From: CAYMST01 sp964393115
GTDB lineage: Bacteria; Bacteroidota; Bacteroidia; Cytophagales; Cyclobacteriaceae
Reading direction: 5' to 3'
Assembly (NCBI GenBank): GCA_964393115.1
Contig: CAYMST010000115.1
Location: 1-14,044 of the forward strand
Length of the DNA stretch: 14,044 nt
Shown piece after piece: positions 7,737-14,044 of this stretch. A program made the position numbers and the translations under genes. The notes beneath the pieces were generated by a model that was not told the DNA's origin, ran no database searches, and was given only the letters and a program-made list of their open reading frames with translations. The first letter of the stretch is position 1, and the number at the start of each line of letters is the position of its first letter.

Positions 7737-8734
7737 TTTTTAAGGGCGTTAATTAGACATTCGTTTGCTTCAGGGCTTTGTGTGGACAAACGTATATATT
7801 CTCCCTTTAGTCGTGCAAAGTTCGTGGCATCACGAACAAGTATTCCATGCTGATCAGCCAAATAGCTTTTCAATTGATCAGCGAAACCTTTATACAGCTG
7901 TACAAGAAAATAACTGGTACTTGTAGGAAGGACCTTTAGCCATTCAACACTTGATAATGCTTGAATAAACTCTTGTGTTTCAGTCAGTAACTCCTCCACA
8001 TCAAACTGCCATTGATCATAGCGTTCAAACAGCTTTAACCCAGCTTGAATAGCCAAGGTATTCACACTCCAAGGCATCTTTTTGCTATCCAGTGATGCTA
8101 TGACCTCAGATGAAGCAACAATATACCCCAGTCTTATTCCAGGTATAGCGAAAGTCTTGGTCAAAGAACGTACCACGATCAGGTTTGGCAATTCTTTTAC
8201 CCAAGAGATTATGGATGAAATTTGATTCGTGAACTCTATATAGGCTTCGTCAATTACAAAAATGGTCGAAGGAGTATTTTGTATCCTCTTCACCAACTCT
8301 TCAGTCGGTATAAAACTTCCGTCGGGGTTATTTGGATTACAGATAAAAACCAGCTCACATGCTTTACTTTTTATACCCGATAGCCCAATCAGTTCATAGT
8401 CCAATCCATGAATCCTACAAGCGTCTTCGTACTCGGAAAAGGTAGGCGCAACAATGGCTGCTTTCCTATCCGAAAATGCATGTGCGATAAGGTAAAATGC
8501 TTCGGTTGCTCCGTTCGTAAAAAGGAATTGATTGGAAGGAAGGTCGAACTTATTTGCTGCGACATCACTCAATTCACTAGCTCGTGGGGAAGGATAGTGC
8601 TGGATTTTCTGGGTTTGGGCTGCGATTTCTCTAAGCAGTTCCGTTGGACTGCCTTTGTAATAGACATTGGAACTGAAATTATACTTGATCTTCCCCCTAT
8701 ACCGATGTAAATCGTCCCCGTGTCCCTCGATCAT
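7727..8734 (-). CDS. cobD: L-threonine-O-3-phosphate decarboxylase CobD (PLP aminotransferase fold)
   Basis: A class I/II aminotransferase-fold enzyme, 335 residues. In the B12 pathway such proteins decarboxylate L-threonine phosphate to (R)-1-amino-2-propanol phosphate. The start MIEGHGDDLHRYRGKIKYNF is the typical CobD opening (HGDD, then NFSSN). It has TNGATEAFYLIAHAF (73-87), CNPNNPDG (132-139), IDEAYIEF (161-168) and the PLP-lysine motif SLTKTFAIPGIRLGY with Lys193. A histidinol-phosphate aminotransferase would look similar, but the opening and the place between cobQ and cbiB make the B12 assignment firm. Its ATG overlaps the cobQ stop as ATGA. No PduX-type L-threonine kinase, which would make its substrate, is encoded in the window. 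Confidence 0.92.
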   Translation of the reverse strand: MIEGHGDDLHRYRGKIKYNFSSNVYYKGSPTELLREIAAQTQKIQHYPSPRASELSDVAANKFDLPSNQFLFTNGATEAFYLIAHAFSDRKAAIVAPTFSEYEDACRIHGLDYELIGLSGIKSKACELVFICNPNNPDGSFIPTEELVKRIQNTPSTIFVIDEAYIEFTNQISSIISWVKELPNLIVVRSLTKTFAIPGIRLGYIVASSEVIASLDSKKMPWSVNTLAIQAGLKLFERYDQWQFDVEELLTETQEFIQALSSVEWLKVLPTSTSYFLVQLYKGFADQLKSYLADQHGILVRDATNFARLKGEYIRLSTQSPEANECLINALKNWK

Positions 8735-10188
8735 TCGTTTTGGCTATTAGCAATGATGGCCTGCATATCTAGATGTTGATCAATCCAACCAGCAAGTTTC
8801 TGATACTGTTCTTCTTTGAACAACAAATAGTTTTTGGCTTCGGCGTTTTCATACTTCAAACGAAGTAGCTCGTTTACAACGACTTGATTATCCAAAACCC
8901 CATGAAGATAGGTTCCCCAACTCTTGTCACCGTCAAAGTATCCTTCAGGTAACCCGTTTATTCTATTTAGCGGTTGGCCTCCTTTCACCTCTGTTTCTCC
9001 CATGTGGATTTCATACCCCACACAAGTTTCACTGTTGCCCTTATACGTAAAGTTTTGTTGCACTACTCTTTTCTCAAGCGTTAACGTAGTGGTTATGTCA
9101 AAAAGTCCCAATCCAGTTACTTTACCCTGACCGCTTTCCACTTGGTAAGGATCGTCAATCCACCGTCCCATCATTTGATATCCACCACAAATCCCGATAA
9201 TCGGTATTTTCCGATAAAGGTCCTGAATCGTTTCGGTTATACCATCCTCTTTCAAAGCCACTAAATCCTCTATCGTATTTTTGGTTCCAGGAAGAACGAC
9301 TACATCTGCTTTTTTGAGCTCCTTCACATCTCTGGTGAAGTATAAGTTGATAAGTGGTTCTTGCTCCATCGCTTGAAAGTCGGTGTAGTTCGACATGTAG
9401 TTGAAGTGTACAACAGCTACATTTAGCTTATCATTTTCAGCTCGAGTCTTCCTACGGTTAAGTGCCACAGAATCTTCTTCTTCTAAAACAATATCATCGG
9501 CATATGGCATCACACCAAGCACTGGAATACCAGTCAACTCTTCCAGAGTCTTTTTTCCTTCTTTGAAAAGAGCCGTATCCCCTCTGAATTTATTGATGAT
9601 GACTCCTTTAACCAATTTCCTTTCCCAAGGTTCTAAAAGGGCTATCGTACCATAGACACTTCCAAACACACCTCCTCTATCGATGTCCGCGATCAGGTAT
9701 ACGCAAGCGTTGGCCGCCCTTGCCATGCGCATATTCACAATATCCCGATGCTTCAAGTTTAATTCACTGATACTACCGGCTCCTTCCATAACAACAGGAG
9801 CATACTGCGTATTCAGCGTATGGAACGCCTTTTTTGCCAAGTCAAAAAGTGGCGTTTTATGATCTGAAAAATATTCTTTGGCTGTTTGATCACCTGTCGG
9901 TTTGCCATACACCACGACCTGAGACTTGTTGACAGAAGAGGGCTTTAGTAAGATTGGGTTCATCTCTACCATCGTCGGAGTTTGGCACGCTTCAGCTTGC
10001 ACCGCCTGTGCCCTGCCTATCTCTAGTCCATCAGGTGTGGAGTAGCTATTCAGCGACATGTTTTGTGCCTTAAAAGGAGCAGGATCAAAGCCGTTATTCT
10101 TTAACCATCGGCAAATGCCAGTGGTAATCCAACTTTTCCCTACATCTGACCCTGTTCCCACCAGCATGATAGGCCTCATCTTTTTCAT
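8731..10188 (-). CDS. cobQ: Cobyric acid synthase CobQ (CbiP)
   Basis: A glutamine-dependent amidotransferase that amidates four side chains of adenosylcobyrinic acid a,c-diamide to give adenosylcobyric acid. It has 485 residues, the normal length. The N-terminal ATP-binding domain shows VGTGSDVGKSW (10-20), FKAQNMSLNSYSTPDGLEIG (39-58) and MEGAGS (134-139), then LIADIDRGGVFGSVYG. The C-terminal glutaminase domain has VVLPGTKNTIEDL, the nucleophile in GICGGYQMMG (Cys334), VGYEIHMGET and GTYLHGVLDN (His429). A second in-frame ATG at 10179 is also possible as start. CobQ rather than CbiA is clear from the KAQNM segment. It makes the substrate for CbiB, encoded two genes downstream. Confidence 0.96.
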   Translation of the reverse strand: MKKMRPIMLVGTGSDVGKSWITTGICRWLKNNGFDPAPFKAQNMSLNSYSTPDGLEIGRAQAVQAEACQTPTMVEMNPILLKPSSVNKSQVVVYGKPTGDQTAKEYFSDHKTPLFDLAKKAFHTLNTQYAPVVMEGAGSISELNLKHRDIVNMRMARAANACVYLIADIDRGGVFGSVYGTIALLEPWERKLVKGVIINKFRGDTALFKEGKKTLEELTGIPVLGVMPYADDIVLEEEDSVALNRRKTRAENDKLNVAVVHFNYMSNYTDFQAMEQEPLINLYFTRDVKELKKADVVVLPGTKNTIEDLVALKEDGITETIQDLYRKIPIIGICGGYQMMGRWIDDPYQVESGQGKVTGLGLFDITTTLTLEKRVVQQNFTYKGNSETCVGYEIHMGETEVKGGQPLNRINGLPEGYFDGDKSWGTYLHGVLDNQVVVNELLRLKYENAEAKNYLLFKEEQYQKLAGWIDQHLDMQAIIANSQNE

Positions 10189-10241
10189 TACTTGCGAAAT
10201 TAGATGAAACTTAGGGAAGTGATCTGGTGACCTGTTTGAAA

Positions 10242-10808
10242 TCAGCTAGTCGGTATTCGTGAATTTTGAAAGTCGTCTAGGTAAAGTGAAAGTTTCTCAA
10301 TGTTAAGTTGTGTCATTTTCACATTATACACCTCAATTCTGGTATCATCAAAGTGGATTTTTAATATCCCATTCTGAATACTGTAAGACTCAATCTTCAC
10401 AAAAGAGTAGTAAGAAGAATTACCGTATTGGATATATAGTTCTTGGTTTTTCAAATAGAGCTGAATGGTACTTTCATAAAAAACATAGTTGAAGATAGTT
10501 GCAATACCACCCAAGGCTAAAATCGTCCAATGAAAAAAGGAGTTTGGCATCCAGTAATACAAAACCAATATCACAATGAGAACTCCGACAGCAATCCCCA
10601 CTCCTCGCCTGATACCGTCATACTTGGCCTTGATAAATGTTCTTTGTTTAAAAACCTTCCATTTTTTGTAAACTATCGCTGCGAATGTCAGGGAGAAAAT
10701 AAATGGGCATAACACATCATAGTGTTGAAAGCTTTGTGCTTGCTCTTGAAATAAATTCCCCAGGATTATTCCAATCACAATAGATAGGATACCATAATAG
10801 TCTTTCAT
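10242..10808 (-). CDS. Hypothetical membrane protein inside the cob cluster
   Basis: I do not recognise this protein. From the ATG at 10808 it has 188 residues. Four hydrophobic segments are visible: about 5-20, 31-46 (PFIFSLTFAAIVYKKW at its end), 69-86 (GVGIAVGVLIVILVLYYW) and 92-110. A soluble C-terminal half of about 75 residues follows, rich in beta-prone residues (LYLKNQELYIQYG, ILKIHFDDTRIEVYNV), which recalls small PH-like or YcxB-like membrane proteins; this is only a resemblance. An earlier in-frame ATG at 10865 lies upstream of a likely promoter and is disfavoured. It is the only gene of the cluster without a B12 link, it has gaps on both sides, and it looks more AT-rich. It may be a bystander insertion. 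Confidence 0.7.
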   Translation of the reverse strand: MKDYYGILSIVIGIILGNLFQEQAQSFQHYDVLCPFIFSLTFAAIVYKKWKVFKQRTFIKAKYDGIRRGVGIAVGVLIVILVLYYWMPNSFFHWTILALGGIATIFNYVFYESTIQLYLKNQELYIQYGNSSYYSFVKIESYSIQNGILKIHFDDTRIEVYNVKMTQLNIEKLSLYLDDFQNSRIPTS

Positions 10809-10839
10809 ATGGCACTTATAACCACCAGAGTAAAGTTCA

Positions 10840-10871
10840 CAAATAAACTCATTAACTATCAGCAACTCAAA
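10840..10871 (-). promoter_or_regulatory. Candidate Bacteroidota promoter for the hypothetical membrane protein
   Basis: On the minus strand TTTG (10871-10868) is followed after exactly 20 bases by TTTATTTG (10847-10840), seven of eight matches to TAnnTTTG. Transcription would begin near 10833, about 25 bases before the ATG at 10808. This argues for that start and for expression of the membrane protein, and possibly cobQ onward, apart from the upstream cob genes. Confidence 0.5.
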
Positions 10872-10922
10872 TCTTCAAAAGAAACCTAAAGCACAATCAG
10901 AACTATGGTAACTTATTCTAAT

Positions 10923-11450
10923 CTAGACGACTAATCTGATCACCTCTCCATAATCTACCTGATACCTTTCAAAAGCTTCTTTCAACGGTGTATCATGCAT
11001 TTTAGATAGGATTACTCGAATTGGTCCAGCATGGGTGACTATTACAATCTTTCCTGCTTTTCTTGATAAGATGGTGTCATAGCAGTCGAGTACTCGATCA
11101 GCAAGTTGAGTCATGGATTCACCATTCGGTACAGCTTGATAAACAAAATCTTCCATCCAAGGGTCTAACTCCTGTTGAGGAATAGAAGACCACAGTTGCA
11201 TCTCCCATTTCCCAAAATTCATCTCTTGGAGTTGGGGGGCTTGAATTATTTCCTTACCGGCAATAAGTTTGGCAAGCTCGTCGCACCTACTTAATGGACT
11301 GGTATAAACAATATCCACATCAGTAGGCAGCTGTGCTAACACCAACCTCGACTCTTCATTAAATGAAGACGAAAGTCCAAGATCTGACTGCCCATAGCAG
11401 GTCCCTTTGCTCACGTCTGGTGTCGTATGACGAACTAAATAAATTTCCAT
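10923..11450 (-). CDS. cobC: Alpha-ribazole-5'-phosphate phosphatase-like histidine phosphatase (CobC)
   Basis: A histidine-phosphatase-family protein of 175 residues, the usual CobC size. In the B12 pathway CobC removes phosphate from alpha-ribazole phosphate or from adenosylcobalamin phosphate. The catalytic RHT motif (Arg7-His8-Thr9 in MEIYLVRHTTPD) is followed by YGQSDLGLS, SPLSRCDELAKLI (51-63), the acid residue in LQEMNFGKWE (Glu76) and the second histidine in VTHAGPIR (His140). The start is set at 11450: this ATG begins the typical family N-terminus, whereas the in-frame ATG at 11510 would add residues that lack family similarity. It overlaps the end of cobS by 16 bases. Function is assigned from position next to cobS as much as from sequence, since the family is broad. 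Confidence 0.88.
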   Translation of the reverse strand: MEIYLVRHTTPDVSKGTCYGQSDLGLSSSFNEESRLVLAQLPTDVDIVYTSPLSRCDELAKLIAGKEIIQAPQLQEMNFGKWEMQLWSSIPQQELDPWMEDFVYQAVPNGESMTQLADRVLDCYDTILSRKAGKIVIVTHAGPIRVILSKMHDTPLKEAFERYQVDYGEVIRLVV

Positions 11451-12220
11451 AGCACTAAAGCAGAGAAATAAAAGACTACCTCCACAATCTGTTGAGTGGC
11501 ACCAAGGCAATCTCCAGTATAACCGCCTATCTTCTTTTGAAATAGGTTACTCAAGTAGACTTTAGCCAGATAGAGAGGTATCAGAATCAGAAACCATAGA
11601 GGCTGACCAGTAAAAATGACTATTCCAACTAAGGGGACTAATCCAAAGATCATCATGACCACCAAATTGATATGAGAGTACGATTTGGCTACCGGTCGTG
11701 CTTTACTTTTTTCATCTTCCCTCGCATACTGATGAGTAAAAATCACCGTCGCTGCTATCAGTCTACTCAATGTATGACCATTGATCGCAATGAGGAAGAG
11801 CAACCAAGTATCATATTGCTTCGCACTTTCTGTGACGAGAGAAACCTTCAAAAGGAATAATAGAATCAAACCCACAACTGCATACGTTCCGACCCTACTA
11901 TCCTTCATGATATTCAGAATCTGTTCCTTTTCCCATCCTCCTCCAAAGCCATCACACACATCAGCAAACCCATCTTCATGAAAGGCTCCTGTTATCCAAA
12001 CTGAAAGGATAATGAACATTATAGATGCGAAGAAAGGACCAATCAGCCATTGTCCCACTAGCAAGCCAATCCCCGAAACCATTCCTATAATCCACCCAAT
12101 GAGCGGAAAATAGCGAACTGACTTGTTAATATAGTCCGAGTGATGGCCTACCCAAGAGGGGCATGGTATTCGGGTATAGAACATCACGGCCGCAAAGAAC
12201 ACATTCAGTTCTTCCTTCAT
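11435..12220 (-). CDS. cobS: Adenosylcobinamide-GDP ribazoletransferase CobS
   Basis: The membrane cobalamin synthase, which joins adenosylcobinamide-GDP with alpha-ribazole or its phosphate to complete the nucleotide loop. It has 261 residues, the normal length. The N-terminal segment FFAAVMFYTRIPCPSW (8-23) and the polar active-site stretch GAFHEDGFADVCDGFGGGW (78-96), followed by MKDSRVGTYAVVGL (105-118), are diagnostic. The rest is mostly hydrophobic helices. The C-terminal GGYTGDCLGATQQIVEV segment is also conserved in the family. It begins 2 bases after the cobT stop and overlaps cobC, so cobT, cobS and cobC are probably translated together; all three act on the lower ligand side of the pathway. 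Confidence 0.96.
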   Translation of the reverse strand: MKEELNVFFAAVMFYTRIPCPSWVGHHSDYINKSVRYFPLIGWIIGMVSGIGLLVGQWLIGPFFASIMFIILSVWITGAFHEDGFADVCDGFGGGWEKEQILNIMKDSRVGTYAVVGLILLFLLKVSLVTESAKQYDTWLLFLIAINGHTLSRLIAATVIFTHQYAREDEKSKARPVAKSYSHINLVVMMIFGLVPLVGIVIFTGQPLWFLILIPLYLAKVYLSNLFQKKIGGYTGDCLGATQQIVEVVFYFSALVLWKFI

Positions 12221-12222
12221 GA

Positions 12223-13278
12223 TTACGCCTTCTCGCTGACTCCAGCTGCTTCGAAACTAGCCATATTATTGATGATAGATGTTGCCATCTGCAAAAGCGG
12301 GTAGCTTGCTGCACATCCAGTTCCTTCCCCTAACCTCATCTGTAGCTCTAATAACGGTTCTGCCTGGAGATAGGCCAAAGCCTTTCTATGCCCCAATTCC
12401 TCTGATCGATGCGTAAAAACAGCATATTCTTGAATTTGAGGAGCCATTCGTTGTGCGATTAAATAAGCAGCGGTAGAAATAAAACCATCCACCATAACAA
12501 CACATTTTTTGGAAGCTGCTTCGAGCATTCCTCCCACGATTTGAGCGATTTCAAATCCACCGTATGTAGCCAAAATCTTATCAGGGCGATCATCGGAATC
12601 AAGACCGTGAAATGCCTTCACCTCCTCAAGTACTTTGAGCTTTTGATCCACCAATTCTACATTGGCACCAGTGCCTTTCCCGACACATTCAGGAAGTGGC
12701 AAATCGCAAATAGTACTCATTATTAGCGAGGCAGCGGAGGTATTACCGATTCCCATTTCTCCAAAGCCAACTACGTTACTTCCCTTTTCTAAAATCTCAA
12801 TGACGGCTTGTCCACCTTTTTGTAAGGCCAGTTGGCACTCATCAAGGCTCATCGCTGGTTCGGTACGATAGTCGGCCGTCCCCATCCCTATTTTGGAATG
12901 GATCAAAGGAAGCGTTGGGTCAAATTCGTGATTCACACCAGCATCTACCACTACGACTTTCATTCCCGAGACTTGAGACATCGCGTTGATTGCTGCACCT
13001 TCTCCCAAAAAATTCATCACCATCTGATGGGTAACTTCCTGTGGAAAAGGATTGACAAGGCCTGACCGTGCAATACCATGGTCTCCTGCAAACACCAAAA
13101 CAACTGGATTTCGCAATGTTGGAGTAAGAGTATCTTGTATACGGGCTAGTTGAAAAGCAAGCTGTTCTAGCTTGCCAAGTGACCCTACAGGTTTCGTTTT
13201 AAAGTTTAGTTTATGCCAAATTTGATCATCTAGTGATGCCGCGATCGGCTCCACGGACCACTGAAGTGTGTCAGTCAT
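12223..13278 (-). CDS. cobT: Nicotinate-nucleotide:dimethylbenzimidazole phosphoribosyltransferase CobT
   Basis: Activates the lower-ligand base, moving phosphoribose from nicotinate mononucleotide to 5,6-dimethylbenzimidazole to give alpha-ribazole phosphate. At 351 residues it matches the Salmonella enzyme in length. It shows KTKPVGSLGKLEQLAFQLA (28-46), VFAGDHGIARSGLVNPFPQE (62-81), FLGEGAAINAM (90-100), GFGEMGIGNTSAAS (171-184) and the catalytic glutamate in MRLGEGTGCA (Glu318, which aligns with the known Glu317). The base actually used cannot be told from the sequence; no BluB for dimethylbenzimidazole synthesis is seen in the window. It lies 14 bases after cobU and 2 bases before cobS. 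Confidence 0.96.
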   Translation of the reverse strand: MTDTLQWSVEPIAASLDDQIWHKLNFKTKPVGSLGKLEQLAFQLARIQDTLTPTLRNPVVLVFAGDHGIARSGLVNPFPQEVTHQMVMNFLGEGAAINAMSQVSGMKVVVVDAGVNHEFDPTLPLIHSKIGMGTADYRTEPAMSLDECQLALQKGGQAVIEILEKGSNVVGFGEMGIGNTSAASLIMSTICDLPLPECVGKGTGANVELVDQKLKVLEEVKAFHGLDSDDRPDKILATYGGFEIAQIVGGMLEAASKKCVVMVDGFISTAAYLIAQRMAPQIQEYAVFTHRSEELGHRKALAYLQAEPLLELQMRLGEGTGCAASYPLLQMATSIINNMASFEAAGVSEKA

Positions 13279-13292
13279 ACTTTACGATTATA

Positions 13293-13796
13293 CTATTTCA
13301 ATTGAAGCGGTAAACCCGAAACCATGAATATGGCTTTATCTGCTTTCTGAGCGATAAACTGGTTCGTCCAACCTTGCAATTCCGCGAATTTACGACCAAT
13401 ACGGCTTTCAGCATGTCCCCCCATTCCAATTTCATTCGAAATAATAATGAGCGTACCCTCCTGTTCAAATAAGGATGTCAATTGTTGCTTTGCTTGCTCC
13501 AAACAAGCCTCTACATCTTGTTCTAAGTCAAAAAAATAATTGGTCAACCATAAGGTAACACAATCCAGCACCACCACTCGGCCGGATATATCTAATCGTC
13601 CTATCGATTTTTCTTCTTCCCAATTCTCCCATCGATCGTCTCGCTCATCTTGATGTCGTTTTACCCGCTGTTCAAAATCGGCATCCCATTTCCGAGAAGT
13701 CGCTAGATAAACCGGGTTATCCGATAAGCCTAACGCTAATTCCATAGCATGACGACTTTTTCCCGATCGTTCTCCGCCAGATATGTAGTAAACCAT
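13293..13796 (-). CDS. cobU: Adenosylcobinamide kinase/adenosylcobinamide-phosphate guanylyltransferase CobU
   Basis: A bifunctional enzyme that phosphorylates adenosylcobinamide and then attaches GMP, giving the GDP-activated substrate of CobS. It has 167 residues, somewhat shorter than the Salmonella protein but complete. Walker A is GGERSGKS (7-14), the guanylylated histidine lies in RVKRHQDERDDRWENWEEE (His48), VVVLDCVTLWLTNYFF gives the Walker B-like strand, and IISNEIGMGGHAESRIGRKF with LQGWTNQFIAQKADKAIFMV is the usual C-terminal part. It is the first gene of the minus-strand cluster. The 155 bases upstream show no full riboswitch. A weak -7-like CATATTTG (13807-13800) sits only three bases before the ATG and is probably not the promoter. 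Confidence 0.95.
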   Translation of the reverse strand: MVYYISGGERSGKSRHAMELALGLSDNPVYLATSRKWDADFEQRVKRHQDERDDRWENWEEEKSIGRLDISGRVVVLDCVTLWLTNYFFDLEQDVEACLEQAKQQLTSLFEQEGTLIIISNEIGMGGHAESRIGRKFAELQGWTNQFIAQKADKAIFMVSGLPLQLK

Positions 13797-13951
13797 TCAC
13801 AAATATGAATAAGATTTCATCTAGAATCCACGAAAGAGTGAACTCGCACACAGCGTTAAGCTGAAAAATTAGTTCATCACCAAGATCAGTGGTAAAATTA
13901 CAGTATTTGCCCGTTGCTTTATTTCTGTACCTCTAATTTAATGATTGCTTC

Positions 13952-14044
13952 ATGAGAACAATTTTACTAGCTATTTTCTATCCCCCGGGCAAGTTATGTT
14001 AGCACAGTCTAGTATTTCTACTTCACTCTTGATACAGCCATCAC
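13952..14044 (+). CDS. Possible start of a secreted protein, apparently frameshifted, cut by the right edge
   Basis: An ATG at 13952 begins MRTILLAIF, which resembles a signal peptide, but the frame stops at 14000-14002. If one T were missing from the TTTT run at 13974-13977, the frame would continue as LSPGQVMLAQSSISTSLLIQ and stay open to the window end, giving a plausible exported-protein N-terminus with a cleavage site near LAQ. The gene would diverge from cobU. Only about 30 codons are visible, so this is tentative; the open frame could also be chance or begin at the ATG at 13996. Confidence 0.3.

Noticed and set aside
11451..11510. A longer start for cobC.
   Set aside because: The added residues lie within cobS and precede the typical family start MEIYLVRHT.
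13840..13910. A possible degenerate cobalamin riboswitch before cobU (minus strand ACTGTAA followed by CCACTG).
   Set aside because: The pairing stems, the CCCCGCAAC core and the B12 box are absent, so the match is probably chance.

Overview
The window carries a vitamin B12 (cobalamin) uptake and late-biosynthesis locus. The organism is most likely a member of the Bacteroidota. This rests on promoter-like TTTG/TAnnTTTG elements, on the style of the B12 transporter proteins and on the gene content; it is an inference, not a placement by a marker gene.

Layout from left to right. Positions 1 to about 95 hold the 5' part of a cobalamin riboswitch on the minus strand; it continues off the left edge and must control a gene outside the window. 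Diverging from it on the plus strand is a three-gene ABC importer operon (276-3593): a periplasmic substrate-binding lipoprotein (BtuF type), a FecCD/BtuC permease and a BtuD-type ATPase with a C-terminal extension. Convergent with it, on the minus strand, is an AT-rich AIPR-family gene (3730-5410). AIPR proteins are linked to abortive phage infection. This gene is broken by two single-base frameshifts, and reading through them restores one protein of about 560 residues.

From 13796 down to 5580 a tightly packed minus-strand cluster reads cobU, cobT, cobS, cobC, a hypothetical membrane protein, cobQ, cobD, cbiB, a NadR-like P-loop ATPase and a PduO-type adenosyltransferase. These genes cover cobyric acid formation, aminopropanol-phosphate synthesis and attachment, nucleotide loop assembly and corrinoid adenosylation. 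No corrin-ring genes are present, so the window alone fits either salvage of imported corrinoids or the late half of a split pathway. Several genes overlap by a few bases, which implies translational coupling.

The least explained parts are the P-loop ATPase translationally coupled to cbiB, the membrane protein inside the operon with its own likely promoter, the broken AIPR gene with a nuclease-like N-terminus, and an apparently frameshifted signal-peptide reading frame at the right edge (13952 onward). I see no clearly new multi-gene system; the ATPase is the best candidate for an undescribed role.
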